Shown piece after piece: positions 26,223 through 34,797 of a stretch of 64,000 nt of DNA; position 1 is the first letter of the stretch, and every line of letters begins with the position of its first letter. The position numbers and the translations under genes were made by a program. Origin of the DNA: Piscinibacter defluvii (GTDB lineage: Bacteria > Pseudomonadota > Gammaproteobacteria > Burkholderiales > Burkholderiaceae_C). The DNA lies in NCBI RefSeq assembly GCF_004011805.1, contig NZ_ML137197.1:186001-250000 (forward strand). Reading direction: 5' to 3'. The notes under the pieces are model-generated. The model made no database searches. It was not told where the DNA came from and worked only from the letters and a program-made list of their open reading frames with translations.

Positions 26223-27110
26223 TCAGTTGTCCCGTTCGACGACCTTGTCGGCGAGGATCGCCAGGGCGCTCGTGTCGGCCAGGCCGCTGCCGCGCAGCGC
26301 CGCCAGCGCGTGGTCGCGCAGGTCGTGCGCGTGGCGGCGGGCGGCGTCGAGGCCCAGCACGGTCACGTAGGTCGGCTTGTTCGCGTCCTGGTCCTTGCCG
26401 GCGGTCTTGCCGAGCGTCTCGGACGCCTGCGTCACGTCGAGGATGTCGTCCACCACCTGGAAGGCCAGGCCGAGCGCGTCGCCGAACTGCGCCAGCGCGG
26501 CCCAGGCACGCTCGTCGGTGGCGCCGCAGGCCGCGCCCATCAGCACGCTGCACTGGAGCAGCGCGCCGGTCTTGCGGTGGTGCATGTCGCGCAGCGCCTG
26601 CTCGGCCAGCGGCTTGCCGACGCTGGCCAGGTCGATGGCCTGCCCGCCGGCCATGCCGGCATGGCCGGCGGCACGCGCGAGCAGGCTGCACAGGCGCGCC
26701 TGCAACGCGGGCTCGACGCCCTGCGCGGGCGTCAGCACCTCGAAGGCCAGCGCCTGCATCGCATCGCCGGCGAGCATCGCCTGGGCCTCGCCGAAGCGCA
26801 CGTGCACCGTCGGCTTGCCGCGGCGCAGCACGTCGTTGTCCATGCACGGCATGTCGTCGTGCACCAGCGAGTAGGCATGGATCAGTTCCACCGCGCAGGC
26901 GGCACGCAGCGCCGCCTCGCGCGCGCCCTGCACCGCCTGGGCAGCGGCCAGCACGAGCAGCGGGCGCAGGCGCTTGCCGCCGTCCAGCACGCCATAGCGC
27001 ATCGCCTCGCCCAGGCCGGCCGGTGCATCGGCCGGGACCCAGGCGGACAGGGCCGACTCGACCGCGTCCAGCTCGGTCCGCGCCCAGGCGTCGAACTGCT
27101 CGGGCTTCAT
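26223..27110 (-). CDS. ispA: Farnesyl/geranyl diphosphate synthase IspA
   Basis: 295 residues from the ATG that overlaps the xseB stop (ATGA). It has the two aspartate-rich motifs of trans-prenyltransferases: DDMPCMD near residue 83 and DDILD near 222, plus the GGKRLRP and KTGALL motifs. The four residues before the first motif (YSLVH) suggest a product of C15 size. It makes geranyl and farnesyl diphosphate from IPP and DMAPP for quinones and undecaprenyl carrier. It lies between xseB and dxs in the order common to proteobacteria. Confidence 0.97.
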   Translation of the reverse strand: MKPEQFDAWARTELDAVESALSAWVPADAPAGLGEAMRYGVLDGGKRLRPLLVLAAAQAVQGAREAALRAACAVELIHAYSLVHDDMPCMDNDVLRRGKPTVHVRFGEAQAMLAGDAMQALAFEVLTPAQGVEPALQARLCSLLARAAGHAGMAGGQAIDLASVGKPLAEQALRDMHHRKTGALLQCSVLMGAACGATDERAWAALAQFGDALGLAFQVVDDILDVTQASETLGKTAGKDQDANKPTYVTVLGLDAARRHAHDLRDHALAALRGSGLADTSALAILADKVVERDN

Positions 27111-27346
27111 CCGGCGATCCAGGGCTTGAGCTGGCCGTCCTCGAGCACCTTGACCTGGCCCTCGACCGCCTCGAGCCGGCTGCGGCAGAAGGCCAGCAGC
27201 TCGGCGCCGCGCCGGTGGCTGTCGATCAGCTTGTCCAGCGGCAGCTGGGCGCTTTCCATGTCCGCCACCAGCCGCTCGAGTTCGCGCAGGGCGTCCTCGT
27301 AGGTGGCGGGCAGCGGCGGCGCGGAGGGTGCGTGCGTTCTTGCCAT
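27107..27346 (-). CDS. xseB: Exodeoxyribonuclease VII small subunit
   Basis: 79 residues from the ATG at 27346; an in-frame ATG at 27367 gives seven more residues. The helix-hairpin signature [37 protein letters not shown] is the XseB core, where ATYEDAL and the LPLD turn are typical. It binds XseA, encoded elsewhere, to form the exonuclease VII that trims single-stranded DNA. It leads the xseB-ispA-dxs operon with a 4-base overlap to ispA. A minus-strand TACAAT lies 20 bases before this start. Confidence 0.93.
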   Translation of the reverse strand: MARTHAPSAPPLPATYEDALRELERLVADMESAQLPLDKLIDSHRRGAELLAFCRSRLEAVEGQVKVLEDGQLKPWIAG

Positions 27347-27577
27347 GCGAAAAGCCAAAGGCGCCATTGTAGTCAGTGGCCTCCCGGGGGAACCCCGGCG
27401 CCCCGGGCGGATCCCACGCGTCCCGCCTGAAAAGGGACCGCCCCGGTGCGGCTTCCCACCCCGCGGACACCCCCCGGCTACAATCCGCGGCCCGCCGCGC
27501 CGGCGGGGCTCTTCTCCCATGCACGCGGTTCCAGGTGCATGGCGGTTCGACATCGGTTTTTGGAGATCCTGGGGATC
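27347..27577. promoter_or_regulatory. Divergent promoter region, xseB operon and Rieske gene
   Basis: A 231-base gap between divergent genes. Minus-strand TACAAT at 27366-27371 is a good -10 for xseB-ispA-dxs. Plus-strand TACAAT at 27479-27484 is a good -10 for the Rieske gene and would give a leader of about 85 bases. That leader holds a 7-bp hairpin, CCCGCCG with CGGCGGG around CGC (27491-27507). The -35 regions are poor. No operator was recognised. Confidence 0.5.
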
Positions 27578-28693
27578 ATGTCCGACCTGAGCGTCAGCAT
27601 CGCGGCGCTGGAACGCAGCCGCACGCAGCTTTCGGTTTCGACGTACTTCGATGCGGCCCTGTTCGGCCGCGAGATGGAGCTGATCTACCAGTCCGGTCCG
27701 CGCTACCTCGGGCACGCGCTCGCGGTGCCCGAGGTCGGCGACTACCATGCCCTGCCACAGGAGCGCGAAGGCCGTGCGCTGGTCCGCACGCCCGACGGCG
27801 GTGTCGAGCTGATCTCCAACGTCTGCCGGCATCGCCAGGCGGTGATGCTGCGTGGCCGGGGCCACACCGGCAGCAACATCGTCTGCCCGCTGCACCGCTG
27901 GACCTACGACACGCATGGCCAGCTGCTCGGCGCGCCGCACTTCGCCGACGACCCGTGCCTGAACCTGCGCAACTACCCGGTGCAGGAATGGAACGGGCTG
28001 CTGTTCGAGGGCGGCGGACGCAACGTGGCGGCCGACCTCGCCGGGCTCGGGCCGAAGGCCGACCTCGACTTCTCCGGCTACGTGTTCGACAGCGTGCACC
28101 TGCACGAGTGCGACTACAACTGGAAGACCTTCATCGAGGTCTACCTGGAGGACTACCACGTCGCGCCGTTCCATCCCGGCCTGGGCGGCTTCGTCACCTG
28201 CGAAGACCTGCGCTGGGAGTTCGGCCCGATGCACTCGGTGCAGACGGTGGGCGCCAACAACGCGCTGGCCAAGGCCGGCTCGGCCACCTACCGCAAGTGG
28301 CACGACGCGGTGCTCGCCTACCGCAACGGCGAGCCGCCCAAGCACGGCGCGATCTGGCTGACCTACTACCCGAACGTGATGGTCGAGTGGTACCCGCACG
28401 TGCTGGTGGTGTCGACGCTGTTCCCGATCAGCCCGCGCAAGACGCTCAACATGGTCGAGTTCTTCTACCCGGAAGAGATCGCCGCGTTCGAGCGCGAGTT
28501 CGTCGAGGCCGAGCAGGCCGCCTACTTCGAGACCTGCGACGAGGACGACGAGATCGCCGAGCGCATGGATGCCGGGCGCCTGGCCCTGTTCGAGCGCGGC
28601 GACGACGAGGTCGGCCCGTACCAGAGCCCGATGGAAGACGGCATGCAGCACTTCCACGAGTGGTACCGGCGCATGATGGGCGACAGGCTCTGA
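27578..28693 (+). CDS. Rieske non-heme iron oxygenase, large subunit type
   Basis: 371 residues from the ATG at 27578, behind TGGAGATCCTGGGG. A Rieske [2Fe-2S] site is complete near residues 80-102: CRH, 17 residues, CPLH. The C-terminal catalytic domain carries the mononuclear iron ligands in [12 protein letters not shown] (two histidines, near 195) and probably an aspartate downstream. The length and layout match ring-hydroxylating dioxygenase alpha subunits, but there is no beta subunit, ferredoxin or reductase gene nearby. Homologues sit beside xseB-ispA-dxs in several Burkholderiales, so it is probably a conserved housekeeping oxygenase of unknown substrate. Confidence 0.9.
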   Translation: MSDLSVSIAALERSRTQLSVSTYFDAALFGREMELIYQSGPRYLGHALAVPEVGDYHALPQEREGRALVRTPDGGVELISNVCRHRQAVMLRGRGHTGSNIVCPLHRWTYDTHGQLLGAPHFADDPCLNLRNYPVQEWNGLLFEGGGRNVAADLAGLGPKADLDFSGYVFDSVHLHECDYNWKTFIEVYLEDYHVAPFHPGLGGFVTCEDLRWEFGPMHSVQTVGANNALAKAGSATYRKWHDAVLAYRNGEPPKHGAIWLTYYPNVMVEWYPHVLVVSTLFPISPRKTLNMVEFFYPEEIAAFEREFVEAEQAAYFETCDEDDEIAERMDAGRLALFERGDDEVGPYQSPMEDGMQHFHEWYRRMMGDRL

Positions 28694-28728
28694 GCCGGTG
28701 AGCGGCATGCGCGGGCCACAATCCGCGC

Positions 28729-29622
28729 ATGCCCGCTTCCTGGATGATGGTGCTCGCGTCGCTGCTGTTCGCGACGATGGGCGTGTGCGTCAAGCTCGCC
28801 TCGGCGCACTACGCCACCGGCGAGATCGTGTTCTACCGCGGCCTGACCGGCGCGCTGATGATGGCCGCGTTCGCGCGCGTCAACCGCGGCACGCTGCGCA
28901 CCGCCGTGCCGGCGATGCACTTCTGGCGCTCGGTGTCGGGGGTGACGGCGCTGTGCCTGTGGTTCTACGCGCTGGGCAACCTGCCGCTGGCCACCGCGAT
29001 GACGCTGAACTACATGTCCAGCGTCTGGATGGCCCTGTTCCTGCTCGGCGGCGCGGTGATGCTGGGCGGCGCGCGCATCGACGGGCGGCTGATCGGCGCG
29101 GTGCTGCTGGGCTTCGCCGGCGTGGCGCTGATCCTGCGCCCGACCATCGAGCAGGACCAGCTCTGGCACGGCCTGATCGGCCTGCTCTCGGGCATGGTCT
29201 CGGCCACCGCCTACCTGCAGGTCACTGCGCTCGGGCGGGCCGGCGAACCCGAGTACCGCATCGTCTTCTACTTCTCGGCCGGGGGCGTGGTGGCCGGGCT
29301 GCTGACCACGCTGTGGACCGGCATCAGCCCGCACCGCTCGCTCGCCGGCGTCGGGCTGCTGCTGGCCGTCGGCGTGCTGGCCACCGTGGCGCAGATGCTG
29401 ATGACGCGCGCATACGCCACCGGCCGCACACTGGTCAACGCGAGCCTGCAGTACCTCGGCATCGCCTTCTCGTTCCTCTACGGCGTGCTGCTGTTCGACG
29501 ACCGCGTCACGGCGATGGCGCTGGCCGGCATGGCGCTGATCGTCGGCGCCGGCATCGCCGCCACGCAGCTGCGCAGCCGCGCGGCGCCCGACGACGCCCG
29601 CCAATCGACCCTGGAGAGTTGA
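28729..29622 (+). CDS. EamA/DMT-family transporter
   Basis: 297 residues with about ten predicted membrane helices in two EamA repeats. The first half opens [25 protein letters not shown] and contains the typical [11 protein letters not shown]; the first repeat ends with [19 protein letters not shown]. It is distinct from the EamA protein at 20288. CACAAT ends exactly 6 bases before the ATG, so a leaderless message is likely. The sulfurtransferase start follows its stop by 2 bases, which implies one operon. Substrate unknown. Confidence 0.9.
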   Translation: MPASWMMVLASLLFATMGVCVKLASAHYATGEIVFYRGLTGALMMAAFARVNRGTLRTAVPAMHFWRSVSGVTALCLWFYALGNLPLATAMTLNYMSSVWMALFLLGGAVMLGGARIDGRLIGAVLLGFAGVALILRPTIEQDQLWHGLIGLLSGMVSATAYLQVTALGRAGEPEYRIVFYFSAGGVVAGLLTTLWTGISPHRSLAGVGLLLAVGVLATVAQMLMTRAYATGRTLVNASLQYLGIAFSFLYGVLLFDDRVTAMALAGMALIVGAGIAATQLRSRAAPDDARQSTLES

Positions 29623-29624
29623 GC

Positions 29625-30461
29625 ATGGCCTTCACCACCCTGATCACCGCGGACGAGCTGCGGGAGCACGGCGCCGACGCAGTGGTCGTCGACTGCGGCT
29701 TCGACCTGGCCGACCCCGGCGCCGGCGAACGCGACTGGGCCGCGGCGCACCTGCCCGGGGCCTTCTACCTGCACCTGGAGCGCGACCTCTCAGGCCCCAA
29801 GACCGGCCGCAACGGACGCCATCCGCTGCCGGCGCGCGAGGCCTTCGCCGCCACGCTCGGCCGGCTCGGCATCGGGGCGCAGACCCAGGTGGTGGCCTAC
29901 GACCGGCAGGGTGGGCCCTACGCGGCGCGGCTGTGGTGGATACTGCGCTGGATGGGGCACGAGGCCGCGGCCGTGCTGGACGGCGGCCTGCAGGCCTGGC
30001 AAGCGGCCGGCGGTCCGGTGGACGCCGAGCTGCCCGCCGCGCGCCATGCGCCGCCCTACCCCTCGCGGGCCTCGCTCGCCCCGACGCTCGAGACCGACGC
30101 GCTGGCCGCGCAGCTGGGCCGCGTTCCGCTGGTGGATGCGCGCGCCGCCGAGCGCTTCCGCGGCGAGGTCGAGCCGCTCGACCCGGTGGCCGGCCACATT
30201 CCCGGCGCGCTGCACCGCTTCTTCAAGGACAACCTCGGCCCCGACGGCCGCTTCAAGCCGGCCGCCACGCTGCGTGCCGAGTTCGAGGCCCTGCTCGGCC
30301 GGGAGGCCGCGAGTGCCACCGTGCACCAGTGCGGTTCGGGCGTGACCGCCTGCCACAACCTGCTGGCCATGGAGCACGCCGGGCTGCCCGGCTCGCGGCT
30401 CTACCCCGGCTCCTGGAGCGAGTGGTGCGCCGACCCGACCCGACCGGTGGCGCGGGGATGA
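29625..30461 (+). CDS. Two-domain sulfurtransferase (3-mercaptopyruvate type)
   Basis: 278 residues, from the ATG at 29625 behind CTGGAGAG. Two rhodanese domains: the N-terminal one (about 1-130) lacks the catalytic cysteine (AYDRQGGPYAARLWW), and the C-terminal one has it in CGSGVTA near residue 235. The CGSGVTA loop is that of 3-mercaptopyruvate sulfurtransferases rather than thiosulfate rhodaneses (usually CRxGxR/K). It moves sulfane sulfur to thiols or cyanide. It pairs in an operon with the EamA gene just upstream. Confidence 0.92.
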   Translation: MAFTTLITADELREHGADAVVVDCGFDLADPGAGERDWAAAHLPGAFYLHLERDLSGPKTGRNGRHPLPAREAFAATLGRLGIGAQTQVVAYDRQGGPYAARLWWILRWMGHEAAAVLDGGLQAWQAAGGPVDAELPAARHAPPYPSRASLAPTLETDALAAQLGRVPLVDARAAERFRGEVEPLDPVAGHIPGALHRFFKDNLGPDGRFKPAATLRAEFEALLGREAASATVHQCGSGVTACHNLLAMEHAGLPGSRLYPGSWSEWCADPTRPVARG

Positions 30462-30471
30462 GCGACGGGCG

Positions 30472-30500
30472 TTGACCGCCGTCAAGCACCGTCCTAGGCT
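30472..30500 (+). promoter_or_regulatory. Sigma-70-type promoter of the Usp gene
   Basis: TTGACC at 30472-30477 and TAGGCT at 30495-30500 are separated by exactly 17 bases. The start of transcription would fall near 30507, giving a leader of about 34 bases that holds the AGGAGAGACC ribosome site before the ATG at 30541. This is the best complete promoter seen in the window. Confidence 0.6.
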
Positions 30501-30540
30501 GCGCGGGAACACTCTCATCACCCACAGACCAGGAGAGACC

Positions 30541-30975
30541 ATGTTCAAGCGCATCCTCGTCCCGACCGACGGCTCCGACATCACCCAGAAGGCCGTCGAC
30601 ACCGCGATCTCGCTCGCCAAGTCGGTGGGCGCCCAGGTCTACACGATCAGCGTCAAGGAGCCCTTCCCCTACAGCGCGATCTCCGAGATGCAGCCCACGC
30701 CGCCGCAGGAGTTCTTCGACGCGCAGGAGCGCATCGCCGCCAAGCGCGTGAGCGCCGTGGTCGCGGCCGCCAAGGCGGCCGGGCTGGAGTGCAAGGCGCA
30801 CACCGTCGAGGCGCTGCACCCCTGGGAGGCGATCATCGACCATGCCAAGCAGCAGGAGTGCGACCTGCTCGTGATGGCCTCGCACGGCCGGCGCGGCGTC
30901 ACCGCGCTGCTGCTGGGCAGCGAGACGCAGAAGGTGCTGACGCACTCGACCGTGCCGGTGCTGGTCGTCCGATAG
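30541..30975 (+). CDS. Universal stress protein, UspA family
   Basis: 144 residues, one Usp domain. It begins MFKRILVPTDGSD, has the DLLVMASHGRRGVTALLLGS phosphate-binding loop near residues 105-125 and ends in the strand HSTVPVLVVR. The glycine loop suggests the ATP-binding type. It is a cytoplasmic stress protein with a promoter of its own (TTGACC/TAGGCT) and a strong AGGAG ribosome site. The ZIP gene converges on it with 3 bases between the stops. Confidence 0.95.
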   Translation: MFKRILVPTDGSDITQKAVDTAISLAKSVGAQVYTISVKEPFPYSAISEMQPTPPQEFFDAQERIAAKRVSAVVAAAKAAGLECKAHTVEALHPWEAIIDHAKQQECDLLVMASHGRRGVTALLLGSETQKVLTHSTVPVLVVR

Positions 30976-30978
30976 ACG

Positions 30979-31767
30979 TCAGTGCTCGTGCAGGAAGTGG
31001 CCGGCCACCAGCACGATGGCCAGACCGGCCGCGAGCCACAGCAGCTGCAGCAGCGTCGCGCGCCATGACAGGCGCAGCTGCAGCTGCGGGATCAGGTCGG
31101 CAGTGGCCACGTAGATGAAGCTGCTGGCCGCCACCACCAGCAGGTACGGGAACAGCGGCTCCCAGGCACCCACGACGAAGTAGCCGAGCACGCCGCCCAG
31201 CACCGCGGCGGCGCCGGACAGGGCGTTGTAGAACAGCGCACGGCCCTTCGAGAAGCCGGCGTTGAGCAGCACGATGTAGTCGCCGACCTCCTGCGGGATC
31301 TCGTGCGCCACGATGGCCAGTGCGGTCACGACGCCCAGCCGCATGTCGGCCAGGAAGGCGGCGGCGATGATCACGCCGTCGCAGAAGTTGTGGATGCTGT
31401 CACCCAGCAGCACGCTCCAGCCGCCGCGGCCGGCCTGGTGGCGGTCGAAGCCGTGGTGATGGTGGTGCTCGTCGTGCTCGTGGTGATGGCCGTGGCGGTA
31501 CAGCTCGGCCTTCTCGAGCAGGAAGAAGAACAGCAGGCCGGCCAGCAGCGTGGCGAACAGCACCTGCGGCTCGGGATGATCCGGCCCGTGGCCCTCGAAG
31601 GCTTCGGGCAGCACGTTCAGCAGCGCGGTGGACAGCAGCACGCCGGTGGAAAGGCTGACCAGGTGCTGCACCACGCGGCCGAGCACCGCCAGCGTCAGGC
31701 TGGCGGCGATCAGCACCGAGAGCAGGCCGCCGGCGAAGGTGGCGAGGACGATCGCGAACAGGGTCAT
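30979..31767 (-). CDS. ZIP-family metal transporter
   Basis: 262 residues with about eight hydrophobic segments. A histidine-rich cytoplasmic loop (HGHHHEHDEHHHHHGFDRH, near residues 92-110) is followed by the family metal sites: HNFCDGVIIA near 127 and HEIPQEVGDY near 156. These match the ZIP transporters that import zinc, iron or manganese into the cytoplasm. Only the conserved helices IV and V decide metal choice, and they do not fix it here. The gene stands alone; a terminator hairpin lies just upstream of its start, belonging to the next gene. Confidence 0.93.
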   Translation of the reverse strand: MTLFAIVLATFAGGLLSVLIAASLTLAVLGRVVQHLVSLSTGVLLSTALLNVLPEAFEGHGPDHPEPQVLFATLLAGLLFFFLLEKAELYRHGHHHEHDEHHHHHGFDRHQAGRGGWSVLLGDSIHNFCDGVIIAAAFLADMRLGVVTALAIVAHEIPQEVGDYIVLLNAGFSKGRALFYNALSGAAAVLGGVLGYFVVGAWEPLFPYLLVVAASSFIYVATADLIPQLQLRLSWRATLLQLLWLAAGLAIVLVAGHFLHEH

Positions 31768-31780
31768 GGTGCAGGCAGGA

Positions 31781-31810
31781 AAAAGGGGCCGCGGATAACC
31801 GCGGCCCTTT
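31781..31810 (-). terminator. Intrinsic terminator after the dienelactone hydrolase gene
   Basis: A perfect 9-bp stem, GGGCCGCGG and CCGCGGCCC, around an ATAA loop. Read on the minus strand it is followed by CTTTTTCC, the U tract of an intrinsic terminator, about 30 bases past the dienelactone hydrolase stop. It therefore also insulates the ZIP gene behind it. Confidence 0.8.
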
Positions 31811-31840
31811 CATCATGCCTGACTTGTCAAGCGTCGCCGT

Positions 31841-32707
31841 TCAGCCCACCCCATGCGCCTTGAACCAGGCCGTGGCGCGCTTCCAGCCGTCCTCGGCCTG
31901 CTCCTTGCGGTAGCTCGGGCGGTAGTCGGCGTGGAAGGCGTGCGGCGTGTCGGGGTAGATCACGAACTCCGAGCGCGTGTTGCCGGCCGCCTTCAGCGCG
32001 TCGCGCATCTTCTCGACCGTGTCGTTCGGGATGCCGGCGTCGGCGCCGCCGTACAGGCCGAGCACGGCCCCCTTGATCTGGCCGGCCACGTCGAGCGCGG
32101 TCCTGTCGCCGGGGTGGTAGCTGCGCGCCACCGGACCGTACCAGGCCACCGCGGCCTTCACGCCCGGGTTGTGCGCAGCGTACATCAGCGTGGTGCGGCC
32201 GCCCCAGCAGAAGCCGGTGATGCCGAGCTTGCCCGTGTCGGCACCCTGCGCCCTGGCCCAGGCGACCGTGGCGTCGAGGTCGCCCATCACCTGCGCGTCG
32301 CTCGCCTTCGAGACGACCTCGGCGATCAGCTTGGCCACCTCGCCGTAGCTCTGCGCGTCGCCCTGGCGCACGAACAGCTCGGGCGCGATGGCCAGGTAGC
32401 CGAGCTTGGCAAAGCGGATCGTGACGTCGGCGATGTGCTCGTGCACACCGAAGATCTCCGAGATCACCAGCACCACCGGCAGGCCGTTGACGCGGCCCTC
32501 CGGGTGGGCGCGGAACGCGGGCAGCTTGAAGTCACCCACCGGTATCGTGACCTCGCCGGTGGTCACGCCGCCGGTATCGGTCTTGATGGTCTGCGCCGTC
32601 ACCGGCAGCACGGCGGCGGCAAAGCCGCTGCCCAGGCTGGTGCGCACGAAGCGGCGCCGCGAGTACGCGCTCGCGGGCACGAGGCTGTCGATCTCCTGCT
32701 GCAGCAT
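31841..32707 (-). CDS. Dienelactone hydrolase family protein with Tat-like signal
   Basis: 288 residues. A twin-arginine-like stretch SRRRFVRTSLGSGFAA near residues 16-31 precedes the alpha/beta-hydrolase core, so the protein is probably exported. The DLH nucleophile is cysteine in GFCWGGR near residue 168, with aspartate in GGADAGIP and histidine in TPHAFHAD completing the triad. DLH enzymes open dienelactones or esters; substrate unknown. Promoter: TAGAAT on the minus strand at 32745-32740, and the ribosome site GGAG 9 bases before the start. It is divergent from ppx. Confidence 0.9.
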   Translation of the reverse strand: MLQQEIDSLVPASAYSRRRFVRTSLGSGFAAAVLPVTAQTIKTDTGGVTTGEVTIPVGDFKLPAFRAHPEGRVNGLPVVLVISEIFGVHEHIADVTIRFAKLGYLAIAPELFVRQGDAQSYGEVAKLIAEVVSKASDAQVMGDLDATVAWARAQGADTGKLGITGFCWGGRTTLMYAAHNPGVKAAVAWYGPVARSYHPGDRTALDVAGQIKGAVLGLYGGADAGIPNDTVEKMRDALKAAGNTRSEFVIYPDTPHAFHADYRPSYRKEQAEDGWKRATAWFKAHGVG

Positions 32708-32796
32708 GTCGTTCGTCTCCAGAGGCTCGGAAGCCCGCGATTCTAGGAACGCGCCGCAACCCCGGTCGGCGCGTGGTTTGCCCCCACAATCGCCGC

Positions 32797-34320
32797 ATGA
32801 GCCCGGAGCCGACCCCGCCGCAGGAATCCCGCTGGCCCGGCCAGCTCGCCGCGATCGACATGGGCTCGAACAGCTTCCGGCTCGAGATCGCGCAGGTGCC
32901 GCACGGCCGCTACCGGCGCGTCGACTACCTGAAGGAGACCGTGCGCCTGGGCGCCGGGCTCGATGCCAACGGCCTGCTCACCGAGGAGGCGGCGCTGCGC
33001 GGGCTGGCCTGCCTGGCGCGCTTCGCGCAGCGACTGAAGGGCTTCGCGCCCGGGCAGGTGCGCGCCGTGGCCACGCAGACGCTGCGCGAGGCACGCAACC
33101 GCGACGCCTTCCTGGCGCGCGCGCAGACCGTGCTCGGCCAGCCGATCGAGGTGATCTCCGGCCGCGAGGAGGCACGCCTGATCTATGCCGGGGTGGCGCG
33201 CCTGCAGCCCTCCAGCCTGCCGCGCCTGGTGATCGACATCGGCGGGCGCTCCACCGAGATGATCCTCGGCCACGGCCGCAAGCCGCTGCGCGCCGAATCG
33301 TTCCGAGTCGGCAGCGTCAGCCTGTCGCTGCGCTACTTCGGCGACGGCCGGCTCACCGAGCAGGCCTTCCGCGCTGCGCAGGTGGCCGCCGGCGCCGAGC
33401 TGGAAGAAGCGCTCGAGCCCTTCGCCGCGGTGCACTGGGAGGAGGCGCTGGGCTCCTCGGGCACGGTCGGCGCGGTGTCGCAGCTGCTGGCCGCCAGCGG
33501 CATCACCGACGGCCGCATCACGCCCGAGGGCCTGCGCTGGCTGATGGAGCGCTGCCTGCAGGCCGGGCGCGTCGAGCGCCTCGCCCTGCCCGGCCTGAAG
33601 GAGGACCGCCGTGCGGTGATCGCCGGCGGCATCGCCATCCTCTACACGCTGGCGGCGCACTTCGGCATCGAGTCGCTGCAGCCGGCGCGCGGCGCGCTGC
33701 GCCAGGGCGTGATCTTCGACCTCGACGAGCGCCTGCAGGCGGCCGCGCTCGAGCAGGACGGCCACGACATCCGCGATGCCTCGGTGCGCGAGCTGCAGCG
33801 CCGCTTCATGGTCGACACCGACCAGGCACGCCGCGTCGCCTCGGTGGCCGAGGCGCTGTACGAGCAGGTGGGGCCCCGCGCGGCACCCGACGCGCGCCGC
33901 GAGCTGCTGTGGGCCTGCGCGCTGCACGAGATGGGCATGATGGTCTCGCACCACGACCACCACCGCCACAGCGCCTACCTGCTCGGCCATGTCGACGCGC
34001 CGGGTTTCTCGCAGAGCCAGCAGCGCCGCGTCGCCGAGCTGGTGCTGGGCCAGCGCGGCGGGCTGCGCAAGATCGAGGCCGCGCTGACCCAGGAGGCCTT
34101 TGCCTGGCAGGTGCTGTGCCTGCGGCTGGCGATCATCAAGTGCCACGCCCGCGGCGAGGTGCGCACCGACGCGCTCGCGCTGCGCCGCAGCGGCGCGACG
34201 GCGCGCCTGGACTTCGGCGCCGACTGGGCCGCCACCCATCCGCGCACGCTGCACCTGCTGCACGAGGAGGCCGAGGCCTGGTCGCGCGGCGGAGTGCTGA
34301 GGCTGGTGCTGCGCGGCTGA
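32797..34320 (+). CDS. ppx: Exopolyphosphatase/GppA family
   Basis: 507 residues from the ATG at 32797, where CACAAT ends exactly 6 bases upstream. The N-terminal ASKHA phosphatase has AAIDMGSNSFRLEI, the phosphate loop VIDIGGRSTEMI near 150, and SGTVGAVSQ near 220. The C-terminal region (about 320-500) has the HD-like HEMGMMVSHHDHHRHS stretch found in Ppx. It hydrolyses inorganic polyphosphate or pppGpp. sixA and ppk1 run convergently just beyond, so polyphosphate making and breaking genes are linked. Confidence 0.95.
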   Translation: MSPEPTPPQESRWPGQLAAIDMGSNSFRLEIAQVPHGRYRRVDYLKETVRLGAGLDANGLLTEEAALRGLACLARFAQRLKGFAPGQVRAVATQTLREARNRDAFLARAQTVLGQPIEVISGREEARLIYAGVARLQPSSLPRLVIDIGGRSTEMILGHGRKPLRAESFRVGSVSLSLRYFGDGRLTEQAFRAAQVAAGAELEEALEPFAAVHWEEALGSSGTVGAVSQLLAASGITDGRITPEGLRWLMERCLQAGRVERLALPGLKEDRRAVIAGGIAILYTLAAHFGIESLQPARGALRQGVIFDLDERLQAAALEQDGHDIRDASVRELQRRFMVDTDQARRVASVAEALYEQVGPRAAPDARRELLWACALHEMGMMVSHHDHHRHSAYLLGHVDAPGFSQSQQRRVAELVLGQRGGLRKIEAALTQEAFAWQVLCLRLAIIKCHARGEVRTDALALRRSGATARLDFGADWAATHPRTLHLLHEEAEAWSRGGVLRLVLRG

Positions 34321-34332
34321 GCCGCCGCGTCG

Positions 34333-34797
34333 CTAGAGGCAGTCCGGCGCCATCACCGCCTGCAGCACCACCGGCGCGACACCCTCGCGGTCGCGGTTGC
34401 GCAGCCACCAGACCGCGCCCTTCTTCACCGCCCAGGGCAGTGCCTGGCCGGCCAGCAGCTGGGCCGCCAGCTGGCCGAGCGTCGGTTGATGGCCGATCAG
34501 CAGGACCGGCTCGTTGGCGTCGGGCCAGCGCGCGGCCTTCAGCAGGGCCTCCGGCGCGGCCCCGGGCGCGAGCGCATCGACGGTCTTGAACGAGCGGCCG
34601 AGCGCCTTGGCCGTCTGCTGGCAGCGCAGCGCCGGGCTGACGAGGATGCGCGTGGAATGGGCAAGTCGGTGGTTCAGCCAGTCGGCCATCTTCTGGGCCT
34701 GGCGCTCGCCCTTGCTGGTGAGCTGGCGCTGCAGATCGTCCACGCCCTCGCGTTCGACGGCTTCGGCATGGCGCCACAGGATCAGGTCCATGGTCAT
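34333..34797 (-). CDS. sixA: Phosphohistidine phosphatase SixA
   Basis: 154 residues from the ATG that overlaps the ppk1 stop as ATGA; MDL at 34791 is a possible later start. The histidine-phosphatase motif is DLILWRHAEA near residue 4, with the second histidine in LLIGHQPTLGQLA near 104. SixA dephosphorylates histidine phosphotransfer domains such as ArcB or PTS proteins. It is co-translated with ppk1, which also works through a phosphohistidine, though a direct link is not known. Confidence 0.93.
   Translation of the reverse strand: MTMDLILWRHAEAVEREGVDDLQRQLTSKGERQAQKMADWLNHRLAHSTRILVSPALRCQQTAKALGRSFKTVDALAPGAAPEALLKAARWPDANEPVLLIGHQPTLGQLAAQLLAGQALPWAVKKGAVWWLRNRDREGVAPVVLQAVMAPDCL

Noticed and set aside
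24331-26370. 679-codon frame antisense to dxs
   Set aside because: Same reason; dxs is certain and the antisense translation is low-complexity.
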